Source: Archegozetes longisetosus
Taxonomy: Eukaryota; Arthropoda; Arachnida; Sarcoptiformes; Trhypochthoniidae
DNA: 64,000 nucleotides
NCBI GenBank assembly: GCA_018873245.2
Contig: JAEMBT020000005.1
Span: 3,706,001-3,770,000, forward strand
Direction: 5' to 3'
Shown: piece after piece, positions 25,338 through 37,895 of the stretch
How positions within the stretch are numbered: position 1 is the stretch's first letter
Layout of the letters: each line of letters starts with the position of its first letter
The notes under the pieces: generated by a model
What the model was told of the DNA's origin: nothing
What the model saw: only the letters and a program-made list of their open reading frames with translations
Database searches by the model: none
Position numbers and translations under genes: made by a program

Positions 25338-28236
25338 TCTACTCTAAAGAGGATTTTTTTCAGGTAAACATAATACCAGTCTTTTGCTGGAAGAGCTCAA
25401 GATTAAGAAGCGCTACAAAATTAGCTTTACTTTTGTAATACCGTATTGACTAGACTTGAAGACAGGTTTAATCTCAATATGTGCTTAAGGCAGTCAAGTC
25501 TATTGCAAACTTGATTCAATTTAATTTATCGTTCGTTTCCATTCAGATTCGAAGATCGTGAACAAGTGATCAAATGTTTTATTCAAAACAAACATGACTC
25601 GATCAATAAACTTGACGCTTCTAATCTCCAAGGAACAGTCTCATCTTTTTCTTATAATTTATTTGGTTAAAAATGTTTTCAATTGCCGAAAAATCTCTTA
25701 TAAACAATCTCCTCCATCTCAGTGTTGAAAACTTAATGTTTTGTTTACGAGAATGTTCATCATTTCTCGCAATGTCTTATACTCACTTAAAAACTGCTTT
25801 TCCAAATCAGTTGCAAATTTTCTAATTTTTTTATAAACTTTTAGATGAAAATAATGGTTTATCTCCAAAAATCAATATCAAAAGACAATTGTTTCATCTT
25901 ATTTCTAAATGTGATTGAGAATCATTTGAGTATCTGATGAGAATTCAATGAGAATCCTATCATCATAATCCTATTTTATGTTATATACAGTGAAAACTTG
26001 ATTCCTCTTCACTTAATCTTTAGCAGTACCTTAAGAAAGGTCCAAAAAAATGTTTTCGATTTCAGTATAACTGCAGAACGATTGCAATGCTTGTAAGACA
26101 AAAGAATATGTCCTACAATCTTATACATAATTTATTAAGTTGTTATGTAGTTTGATTTAAATAAATATCTTTGTCTACGGAGTGGTTGTACATAAAAAGC
26201 CTGATGACCTTCTTATGACATTATTAGTCGGTCAGTAATGAAAGCTTTGAACCAATTCTCCAAAGCAATCTCGTCCAACCCTTAGGCCTATCACTAACAG
26301 ACAGATTCAAGATTCTTATGACAAACATGTAATATGAACGAAAAGGACAACAGAAATAAACTCCAGATCTTGAAAAGAGAATACAAATGATTTTAGATAT
26401 GATTATGTGAAGAAAGCTTTTGTTAAGATTGGAATATAAAGTGGGATCGAACGTAAAATATGTTTAGCGTGTCAATCAAGTATCAATTGATCAAATATAT
26501 TGTCAAACAAGTATCAATTCATCAGATATATTGTCATTTTGACAACTTTGCTAAGACTAAAGATAATATTATTATGAAGAATAAGAAACACATAAAGTGT
26601 GAACATATTTAACACACTCAACTTATGAATATTCGTTTACACTAGAATTGAGTAGATATACGTTTGAATCGATACCCTTTTATTGGCTTCTTCTATCAAT
26701 TACTTACAATTGAATAGACATGAAATACTTAAAATAATGTTCAGTATATTTTACCCTCTAAATTTCTGAATCCAATCTAAGAAAGTCTTTTCACTTGCAT
26801 CAATGGACTCATCAAAGTATATTGAAACCCTTGTTAAAGATTTGTACCAGTGGTCAAACCAGTGGAGACCTCCTGGCGCCTGGTAACCCCCAACTTAAAC
26901 CCCCAATTAAAGTCTGTCGTTAACTTGATGGATAAAGATTTTTGAGTGCAAAATTTACCTAATTTATTATAATTACCACAAAATAAAGTAAAACACTTGA
27001 TAATTAAAATTGAAAACTAAAACAGAATAAGTCTTAATAGAAAGAGTATATATTCAATAATATTGGATAGATGATTGGTGAGAGTCAGTTGAAATTTTCT
27101 AGCATACTAACTCATTTACACAATTAGTATTTCTATTTGTTTGCTACTCAAATAAATCTAGTTTCTTTACTGAGTAAATATTTAGTTATAATATTAACAA
27201 AAGTTGGGTTAAAACTTGTTGGTTTGATCAGCATTAATGCAAATATTATGGTACGAGTCATCTAACAAGTACTATAAGATACTATTTATGTTTGGCCACA
27301 AACATCTTCACTCGTTAGATAAACACAATACGAAAGCACAACATTAGTCATACCAAAACTATTTTAGCCATCGTTATAGCAATCAAATAGACATATCTTC
27401 TTCTGAAAGGCTTAGCATTTATTGTTGAATAGAGAGCTATCAATCAAATATTCATAAGATTTATGAAGTGTTGGCGCGAAACTATACCAATAGTTTCGTA
27501 CAGAAATGTCGTTTTCAGGCTTTATATTTATAAACATTGTTTCAATAAAATATAATGATCTGACAGATTTTCAATATATTTTAATATTATAAAATTAATA
27601 GTTAACTAACACGACTAACGCTGTTGATAACAGCAAAGCTAAACTTTCAATGAGTTTGACTCAATTTAATAACTTATACCGTTTGTTCATATCATCATTC
27701 ATATGAGAGTTGATAAACTTATTTATGACGTTTTATCGGAGAGTTTATTGGATGTAATTCATTTATAAGGGATTAGAAAAATAGTATTCACTTACTTTTA
27801 ATACTTGTTCTTATTGTTGTTATTATTATAGTAACACTATTACAGAAACAGAACCAAATACCGATAGAGATGAACGACTGAGAGCTTCAGAATGACTCAA
27901 AGCTTCAGAATGACTGAGAGCTTCACAACTTTTTTCGCTTGGCCTTATTCTGCATCAACAAAAGTAATGACTCGAAAGCAGACCTAACGACAATTGGTAA
28001 GCTTTGGCCGAAGTTTAGTTGAAATCCTCGGCTCTGCTGTATTGAAGAAAGCAGGAGAATAGAGAAGCAGTGAGCAGTCAGACTCGTGTGATCGCTTTGC
28101 TTCAACTGACTTACAACTACTCGAGAGCAGTGCACTATTTTGGCATTATATTGATCCACGTTTATAGGTTTCTACATAAACTATATGACAAACTTTTCCA
28201 TCTTCAGCAGTAGCTCTGCTCTCAATATGGTATTGC

Positions 28237-28242
<6 letters not shown>

Positions 28243-28267
<25 letters not shown>
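28243..28267. repeat. (CT)n microsatellite, 25 bp
   Basis: Twelve uninterrupted CT units. Confidence 0.97.
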
Positions 28268-29971
28268 AACTTAAACATACAACCAAATGAAATGCAAATC
28301 TCAGCTCTGCTTAATTTGTGACGGACTTTAATAAAAGCCTCGAATTCAGATCTAGACTAGCAAAACAATGAAATTTCGTGCTTTGAGAGTCAATAATTTA
28401 ATTCATTTAGATTTGAATGCTTGAGATCCAGTTGAGGCAAGTTTTTCATTTTGTTTTGGAAGCATAGCACCAATAGTTTTCAATCAAATTATAATTTTTC
28501 TCTGCAATTACCTAAAAGTCATTTGCAATGTGTGAGCTATCAAATGGTATATCGCTTAGACAATTTTGTTTATTTATGTTCAAAAGTTGATTAAATAACT
28601 TGAATTAGAAAAGGAGAGCATTTAGTGAGACTGAATCGTTGAGTTAAGATTGAGTTTTGACTTGAATTTAGTGGATAATGTCTGTCATAAGCCTTTTGGA
28701 ACTTTATTGGATAAGCGGATAACACATCGCATACCATAAATAACTTATCGCGGTTTGCAAAATGCGGTCATCAGTTTATCCGCCTAAAACCTCACTCTAT
28801 ATGACTCGCTTTGATCAAAATTTTGCTTTTTATTGATTCTTCATTTTCTACATGGAAGCTAAATAGGCTTTGTAGTGCATCTTTTTATGAATATATTCTA
28901 ATTAATACTGGAGTCTGTTTTATCCTACACTGCGCGACTTTATGTCTAACATCTGCTAACACCAAAAAACAGCGCAAGAATATCACTGAATGCATTTGAA
29001 CGAACACATTACGAAAGATTGAACTTCTTTACAAACGGACACTCATTTGTGAAACATGTAATCACGAAAGCTATATAACTTACTTATGTCTAGATTTACG
29101 TCAATTTACAAAATATAAATTCTAATATAAGAGTCAAATGCAATGTCTTTTATACCCAATTCCTTGTATCTTAAAATTTATTTTTGTTCACAACTATAAA
29201 TATGAGTTATATTCGCAAAAGAATGAGAAACTTTAGCAAAAGTCAAAATTAAGGTTTAGAAAAATGGCTGAAAACAAATTCATTCATATTTAATTAAACT
29301 GAATATCGAGCTTAGCCAAAATTTGCAAAGTAATGTGTGAGAAGAAACATTAGTAGCCATAAGAATCTATGGGGTGAGTATTTATGATAAATAGTATGTG
29401 ACACATGCAGAAAACAATTTCCTGCCCTAACGGATATTATTCCTAAATTGTCTGCCATCAGTTAATGTTATAGAGTAGCCGTTAAGAAGTATATAACTTA
29501 CAAATATGGTCTAATATCGTTTAACTTGACGATTCGATCACCAATGCGTGCATCTCACAACTAAAATTTCACCTTTAGCTTTTAATCTTTCACCTTTAAC
29601 CTTTACTTGCTATGAGCAGTTGGTGCCCATTAGAATTGCGATTCTGAACTATTCTTACTTTATTAAGACATCGATTGAATTATATCTGAAACTGAGCTTA
29701 GCTACTTGTTCTATTTCTTTCAATTAATATAAGGGTCAGTAAATATTAGAGTTGATTTAATAAAATAGCGTCATATTGTGTTGCATTTAATAAATGGTCG
29801 TGTCAAAGATTACGATCCCATTCCCTTATATGTGCTGATCTAGGCGAACAATGCTTACTTTCAGCTATGTTTCACTTCCTTCTTACCTTTAAAGTATTCA
29901 TTCTCTATGAAAATTTAACTTTACTGTTTTCGGGTAAATAATAGTTCTCCTCCTAGAAAGTCGTATTCTAA

Positions 29972-29973
<2 letters not shown>

Positions 29974-30007
<34 letters not shown>
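29974..30007. repeat. (TC)n microsatellite, 34 bp
   Basis: Seventeen uninterrupted TC units, 45 bp left of a dispersed element copy. Confidence 0.97.
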
Positions 30008-30009
<2 letters not shown>

Positions 30010-30049
30010 GGTACTTTAGGCACACAGCACTTCATCAACTTGTAATCAT

Positions 30050-30245
30050 ATATAGCAATCGGAAACGATGCATTTTTACGCCTACATCTCTATCTTCTTA
30101 TAATAATTCAGATATCAGATTCAATTCTTAACCATTTTACACAGAATAAGGAATCGCAATTTAAAATTAAGTTGAAATTAATGCACATCACTGAGAGGAT
30201 AGCACAGCAGTCGTGCTTTTCTGGCAGCTATGCATCATTTTAATT
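30050..30245. mobile_element. Dispersed element, variant subfamily copy 2
   Basis: Pairs with 21330-21515: ATAGCAATC, ACATCTCTATCTT, CAGATTCAATTCTTAA, AATCGCAATTTAAAATTAAG, CACATCACTGAGAGGATAGC and GGCAGCTATGCA occur in the same order. The CATCACTGAGAGG..AGCA stretch links it to the ~200-bp TIR family. Confidence 0.6.
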
Positions 30246-33200
30246 TCCTTCACTATGCAGTCTTTAGAAAACAAAAACACCTACAGAATCCCAATTTTAT
30301 TCAATATAAGCTCTTTTAAAATCTTATTAGAAATTAGTTTCTGATTTATAAAAAAATCGGTTTAAGCAAGTTTCATATTAATTTGATTAAATTTTTAAGT
30401 TAATTAAGTGGTTTTCTAGACTAGAACTTGGTTTCTACCAAGTTTATGAAGATCATTTATAAAATTCATGAATCATTAGTTAAAAATGGAGAATAGAATA
30501 GATTTAAAATATGAATGAAGTATATATCAAATTTATAAGCTATATATTTGTTTATAAACTTTAGCATGACTTGTGAGTGGTGACTATTCAACCTTAAACT
30601 TGTAAAGTTTAATAAATAACTTCTTAATACTAAAGTGTATTAATAATCGAGTAGTAATACTGCGACAGATGCTGTAGATCTCAAATTCAAATATTACTGA
30701 AAAGATTAATTTGGAAAAAGCTCATATTTCTGAATTTTCGAGTGAATTTGCTTTCTTTTCTTTTCAAATCGATTAAAGCTTTCAGTAATGAGTATAAGGT
30801 TTAAATTACTACATGTATTGAACAAAAATAAATAAAACTCATGCTTCTGAAGATGAGTCGCACTTGTATTTCAAACTGGAGTAGAATATCTGCAAAACTT
30901 CTGTCATATATTATGACATTATTTTGAAACAAGACTTTGATCAATCTTTTTATAGAGAATCCTCTAAAGAATATTTTTGGATAAAATGTAAATGCATTTA
31001 AATCCCTTACATGCATAGAAACAAATCAAATAAAGGAGAATATGAACTGAAAAATTGTTTGTATTTAATCTCACGCATCGAATAATACCAATCAATTTCA
31101 TTTGTTATAAGGATTGCATAATTGATCACAATTTTAATAGAGTTAAGTCAAATCTAATAAAATTTATGTATCTATTGATCAATAGAGAGAAATATATAGA
31201 GAGATGAGACGAAATAACACAATACTTATAGTGACAGTTACTTAGGTTTAGTCTATGACATAGAGCACCATATAATTTATCGATAATTTTTTATTTCTAA
31301 CTCTTATATGGAATATTTGAAAAATAATTCAGTAAATCACGGAAAGAACCCTCAGAGGTGTCTTTATTTATCCAATTGTAGTATTGGTTTGTATCACCAA
31401 AACGCTATTCAATTCCATTATACCAATAAATGGTTCTCATAAGCGAAATTCAAGAGAATTTTCTTCATGTCACGCATATGTTTTGCTTTCTTGTTATAAT
31501 AACAATAACTCAACTGTAAGCGTTAGCTTCAATTCCTCACCTGAATTTGCATTTCAGCCCAAAGCTATCTACTTTAGTAGGGTCTTCTCAGTTAGGTTAA
31601 GCTAGGTTAGTTTATGTTAGGTTAGTTTTTGCTAGGTTAGGTTAGATGTTTATCTAACTAATCTTTCTTTGCCAAATGTCATTTCATAACATAAGATATG
31701 ATATATTCTTATATGATCATACAATAAAAATTTAGTGCAAACAACTGCAAACACATTTTTTTTCGTTGGTACACCCGGAAACTCAATTCGGGACTAAATT
31801 CAATTTATTAGAAATATGATTACGAATAACAATATTTTTGTGCTTTCTATTATCCCTTTTGGATCATTGAAATAATTGTGTTATCTAATAGAAAAACTGA
31901 TTATTTTTTAGCACAATTAAGATGTTTTTATTGTATTTGGTTAATTATGTTTCCAATAACTGATTCTTTTATATAATAAGTTTACTATTTTAATACTTCC
32001 TTATGATTGCAATTAACATAATTGATTTGAGTGTTTCCATACTAATTGAATTATCATACCACAACTTCGATCAACACACAACAGATCTATTGCTAGGCAC
32101 GCATTCGATCTCTCATTTAAACTAGAAATTAATCAAAACTAACCCAACCATATCTACTATTCTATCATTTCGTTTGCTACTTTTTGTTTCGATGCTTGTT
32201 ATCGGACGACTCCATTCACTAAGTTTATACTATAAAATGATGTAAGAGTACTTTGTTTCTATATTTCACAGTTGTTGGACAATTACAAATTGCTTAATTG
32301 CTAAATAACTGAGACTAATCTAACCTAACTTTAAGAATTAGAGAACACAACTGGTAACTATATGACTTTAGGCCGTGAAACACTTCATAAAAAGGATAAT
32401 CTAGCGCTTTCCGTGCAGTCAATGAATGTTGAGCTAGGAATACAAAAATTCATTTCCGTTATCGAATATTGCAGGCTCTTTAAACACTTGGTATCTCTAT
32501 TCTGACGTCTAAAAAGCTGACACTGAATGCGTTGAAAGGAAAAAATGATGAGTCGTTTCGGATTTTTCATTATTTGTTGGAGAATGAAAGAGAAAATAAG
32601 TTTAGTTTGGTATGAAGTTGTAAACATTTAAGCCATTGTTCTATGTAGTGAGCGTTGGTCAATATTGCTAGCATTAGTAGTTTTTATATAAGAATAGCGC
32701 ATAGTAAGCTAGTGCTATAGTAACTATAATCTCTTATTCCAACCACTATATCGTCTAATATCTTAGACATCTCTCTCCTATCAATTACTTTCTATAAGAA
32801 GCTTACAAATTGATTGATCCAAATAAAAACTCTATGTAAACCATATGTAAACGCTATGTAGACTCTATGTAAATTGTACTTAACATATAATTGTCACCAT
32901 TATTTCTTTAAGATTACTTATTCTTCTCCCCCTTAGCAACAATCAATGTTCTTCTCTTCAGACATACTCACCAGTCAGACCCATATTATTGATACAAATT
33001 TGAAGGAAAAAATATTGAAACAAAGCTTAATCGATATTATGTTAACTGATATGATGTTTTGATGGGTTGCTTACATATACGTTTTAATATTTGACTTTGG
33101 TTTCATCGCAAAGTAGTTCTGTAAGACGAAAATAACTTTTGAACAAACAAAATAACTTTTGAACAAACAAAACAATTTCTACTAAAACATTTCAATCTCT

Positions 33201-36200
33201 TTAGAGCTACATCTTTTCATGTGATTTTACATTTAGATTTTAAATTTTATTCAAGCAACAAATTTATCAGTTGAACAACATCTATCTAGCATTTGAAACA
33301 ACTAACGTAATGTTGTCTTATATAAAGCTCATTCTTATCTAAGATTGTCCTAAAGCCTCATTCGATCCTAAAATGCTTATTGCAGGTTATGATGCCATTT
33401 AAAATATATTTTACCAAACTCACAAATCACTCATCAGCTTCGATACTCATTTTCTGAAGCTTCTTAAAATCAACTCTTAAAACTGTAACCAATTTAGTGA
33501 TGGTTATAAGTTGAACTGTTTTGTTCTTGTTATTAGTTGCTTTTTATTTTTTATTTATTTTTATTTTTCACTTTTGATGGGTTTGGGCTAAACTGTCAGT
33601 TATGATAAAGTGTGTAAATGCAAATAGGTTCTACGGTGAGTTTGTTCTATGGTGAGTTTGATATAAAACATTGCGTAAAACTACAGCGTCTTGTGAAGTA
33701 TTGTTCAAAATAGAAAGGCTTATACTTACATTCAGTCCGCACACAAACATGAACACATCTACTGAATACTAAATTCATTGAATCCCCTCAAGCATTTTAC
33801 ACTAGTTTTATTGTGACGCTCAATATTCTTTCCTCTTATTATCATAACTGACCAGAAGAGTATAAAATTTGATTCCATTTGTTCTGTTGATTTACAGCAT
33901 TTCTTTATGTTATTGTTTATGTTAATTCCTTTTTGCGTTTCAAGTGATAAATCATTGAATTGGGCACTTCAACTGTTTATTAATGCGCAAAATTCAATCA
34001 ACTCTTTATAATAATGCACAAAACTCAATCAATCCTTTATGGTATTCAACTCTACTTTCATCAATCTTTCATATTATCACTTTCTCGATACTAATTTATG
34101 TACTCTTTTAACCCATCGTTAAAAGTCTAACAATTACACTCCTTTCGTATAATTTGTCACTCTAATTCATACCAATTTAAGTAATCTTTTGTTAATAATT
34201 TTCTTTTCAATTTATGAACAAAGAGTAATTTTCTTATCAGAATATAGAAACACTCGATTACAACTTCTAGCTCTTATTGCTATCCAAGCATTCAATGACC
34301 ATCTTACATTGAAACCTCATTGAAAATTCAATGTTCTATTAACAATTGAACCAGAAAGTAGAAAACATCTCTTCGCAAAAACAGATTCAACTTCAGTTTC
34401 TATTCTATTTCGATCTCTACTCTGTTAACATTAAATGTTTTGCTGTCGTTTTGTCAAGTAATGATCACTATTTGCTTGTAATTAAGAATCGAATGGTCGA
34501 GTGACTTGAGTAAATGCGAGGTATTATAAGTGGTAACATCATTGAGAAGACTGCAATTGTTATAGAAACAGATTTGATCACATCCTATATTGTACTAGAC
34601 TAAGATAACAAACAATCAAAATAATATCTATCTTTTAAATTATATTTCTCTTCTATCTTCTCCATTTCATTACTTATTTCACTTGAAATTGTTTTGCCAA
34701 ATTATTTTCAATTTGATTCATTTGGATTGAACAATTGCAACTGCTTTAGTAACTGATTATATTTTGTATTCATTCTATCATATAACTATTCAGAAATTGC
34801 AGGTAAGCTTATTGGAAAACCTTAGTTTTAAATCACTTTGGATATGTCTGGAATACAACTATGAAAGAAAACACCTAAATATTTAAAGTTTAAAATATCT
34901 AAGAAAAAATGAATAAATTCAGAATCAGAGTTAACTCAAGCAATACAATAGAGACACTGATGCCTCAGGGTAAAATTGCTATTACAAATGTAAGTTTTCA
35001 GTTTCTTCCAATTAAAATTAAAGTTTTTATTAAATGAACGAAAATATTTGAAATTTTTAAAACAACCTATAGATACCAAAAGCATTTTCTGTCTAACAAA
35101 AGGCAAAGGTGATTCAAACTTACTCTAATAACTTACTCTAACCTACTCTGCCCTGTTCAACCAATCTATTTCAAAACTTTGATTGTGCTCAATATCTTAT
35201 AACTAAAATTTCAAGTTTAACAATAACTCTAAATTTCAAATATTGGAGGCATACATAGTTTAAAAGATATTAACAATAAGTTAGCGATAACAGGATGCGA
35301 GTCAAATATGAAGTTTGGTCGCTTGATTGTATGGTTGAATATAAGTAATAAATCAATATTGCAAATGCGTGACTAACTAGCAAGTCATCTGAAACTAGAG
35401 ATTAACTCGATTTCGCTTCAATTGCTACTCTAATGACGCATCGCTTCATCCTTATTCAATTTTTAATCTATCTAATTCAATCAATTTGTCATATTTGATC
35501 GTATAATTAGCTGAGTTTCTAATTCATTAGCTTTAGACTTGCTTGAAATGTTACATTTGATTCTATTCGTATAAGATTATTACTATATGGCACGTCTGGC
35601 ATTAGCCCAGTATTTCAATGCTTCTCAGATACTTCATTATTTTGATTGATTCAACATTCATAAAAAGTTTTATTAATTTACGTTTTAATGCATAAACAGT
35701 AAGAAAGTTCATAATGTTGTCAAAATTGATTACCTCTATTAACTATGGAATTAAGGTTTACTCTTGTAAAGCTAGAGATAATTTCATTGTTTATATTCAT
35801 GTCTCAAATTGCATCGTAAGAGATAAAATAATGCAAAATAAAACAAACATTAATGAATTGCTGACATTTTCTTAGATAAATAGTGCGAAAATAAAAAGAT
35901 GAAAATAAAAGAAACTTTTACAAAGCTTCTAATATATATATAGATTTAATGTTTAGACTAGAATCTAAAAAATAAGTTGAATAAAATGCAAATTCCTTGT
36001 ATTTATTTGATTTGGTAACTATTGAGAGAAGAATTTATTAATATAAAATTCAAGTGCTTGTGAAGTTCATAGGCATAGTTTGACAATAGACAGGAAGGCA
36101 TCATATCGTTTCGTACATGATTGACATATAAAGGAAAGCTCTGGCCACAACTTAATTTCAGCTATTTTTTCCCCAAAACTGACACTTGTTTGCCACTCAT

Positions 36201-36670
36201 GTTTTAGCTATTGGATTGTGTGTTAGGTATGACAAAATTCTGCGTTAGATATGAAAGGATTCTGTATTATTATTATTATTTATGAGATGGTATTTGCAAT
36301 GCATTTACTATTCATGCAGTGATTACTAGTAGAATATTTTACAATACTTTTACGAGCATGTTCTATGAACTAAATTATATTTGCAGAGCATTTGATGCAT
36401 TTAAGAAAATGTAATTTATTATAGAGTCTATTCACATCATATGACAATGGTTTAAAATAGAATCTGACCTTTTATTAAAGAATTATAAGATAACTATTTT
36501 TGTTAGAATACAACTTAATTCATACATGCCTGATATTTGCATAAAATAAAGCTCAGTAATCATTAGTTAGTGCCACCAGTGTATGGATAGAATCTGTATA
36601 AGCTGGCTGTGAAGTGCATCAAATTCCACTATCAACATCAATTCTTAGGTCTATATATTACACCCTTAAA
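30246..36670. other. Gene-free region, part 4
   Basis: AT-rich. Contains TTAGG-like words (31590-31645), a CTATGTAAA tandem (about 32830-32880), a duplicated AAAATAACTTTTGAACAAAC (33127-33170) and a two-copy ~30-bp repeat AAACTCAATCAATCCTTTAT near 33990-34045. Open frames of 71-80 codons show no motif. Confidence 0.55.
31590..31645. repeat. Interstitial TTAGG-like repeats
   Basis: Words TTAGGTTAAGCTAGGTTAG, TTAGGTTAG and CTAGGTTAGGTTAG within 56 bp. These resemble degenerate copies of TTAGG, the common arthropod telomere unit. Confidence 0.5.
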
Positions 36671-36867
36671 CTTAATAATCTACTATAGATACAGAGAGCT
36701 TGTTTCTATGCTTTTATGGCCCGTCTCATATTACATACGCTGTTAGTTATTAATACAAGTACATAATGTGCTTTTTCTTAATAAATGTACTTTTATAAAT
36801 TTGTCAATAACCCCTTGGGTGCATCCTCAGGCATCACTTTACTCTAGTTGCTATCAACGATTAACTA
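36671..36867. mobile_element. ~197-bp TIR element (MITE), copy
   Basis: Left end CTTAATAATCTACTATAGAT, right end GTTGCTATCAACGATTAACT (inverse). Internally closest to the copy at 44370: TACTTTTATAAAT, CAATAACC, CATCCT..GGCAT.ACTTTA.TCTAGTTGCTAT. Confidence 0.75.
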
Positions 36868-37479
36868 GTTTTCAGCTGTATATATTCTTGTAGTCTGCAC
36901 ATTACATTTATCCCTTAGTCAAATCTTTCTGCCAAATGACTTATGCCAAAACCTATTCCATTAAAGAATACTTCTATGCTTTCTATTGAAAGCTATTCAT
37001 TGAAGAGTTTATACTATGAATGCATAAACTTTTGTGTTGACGATGAATCTTATATCGAGTATCACCCATTAAAATACGTGCTCTTTCAAAAAAATAACTA
37101 TTGTGTTTCATTAACTCGTCAACATTTCTATGAATAAAGTTCAATAGAATTCTTTATAAATATTGATTGAAATTTTCATCAAAGCTTTACCTCCTATAAG
37201 CCAAGTAAATGTTTTTTCAATAGAAACAAGCCTTTTTCTTATCAATTTTTATTACAATTTTTCATATTTATATTGTGTCTACATAAAAACAAACTTTTCT
37301 TATATCATGACATCACTTCAAGTATATAAGTTATAGTTTAATCATACTAAAAATACCACCGATTTCATACTATCAACTAATATCGAAATTTTTTCTTCAA
37401 TAACGGTAGATTTTTAGCAGACATTTTTTCTGTACTTACTATTCAAAAAACAAGAATATCTCTTCTTTACGCTTTCGTT
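36868..37479. other. Gene-free stretch
   Basis: AT-rich. A 64-codon plus-strand open frame (36943-37137) has no recognised motif. Confidence 0.5.
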
Positions 37480-37895
37480 TTTTATTTCAATCAAACTCGA
37501 TATAGACGCGTATTTCAGTCCCCTGAGTCTAAATATGAAAGAATTCTTAGTCTAGAAAAAATTAGTTTTTGAGATATTCAGTTTCACACTGACCACTGAA
37601 ATAAAATTAAGGATGTTGTTAGGGGAACGTACCCCACTAAAATAATTTGACCTAAGCTCAGCATAACCTGAGATGGTTTCGTCACACTATTCTCACCTAG
37701 CTCAAGCTACTATCTTCGCACTAAACATTTTATACACTAATTTCACTTTACGTAATCCATATTTAATCTCCTCTCAATGTCAAACGCCTCGAAAACTAAT
37801 TTTTCCGATAAAATATTTCTTCGCATTCCGGCTCAGGAGACCCAAATATATATGTATACTGAATTTGATCAAAATCAAAGTCTTCATTTATGCCA
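37480..37895. repeat. Large imperfect inverted repeat, arms ~100-130 bp
   Basis: The reverse strand of 37480-37615 and the forward strand of 37770-37895 align in order: CTCAAAAACTAATTTTT versus CTCGAAAACTAATTTTT, then GACTCAGGGGAC versus GGCTCAGGAGAC, then CGAGTTTGAT versus CTGAATTTGAT. The loop of ~160 bp includes GGGGAACGTACCCC (37621-37634). It looks like a fold-back or MITE remnant, or two facing copies of an unknown repeat. Confidence 0.7.

Larger units (their letters stand above)
25008..30049. other. Gene-free region, part 3
   Basis: AT-rich sequence with (AG)n at 25303-25335, (CT)n at 28243-28267 and (TC)n at 29974-30007. A 78-codon minus-strand frame (27923-28159) has no motif. No gene is seen. 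Confidence 0.55.
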
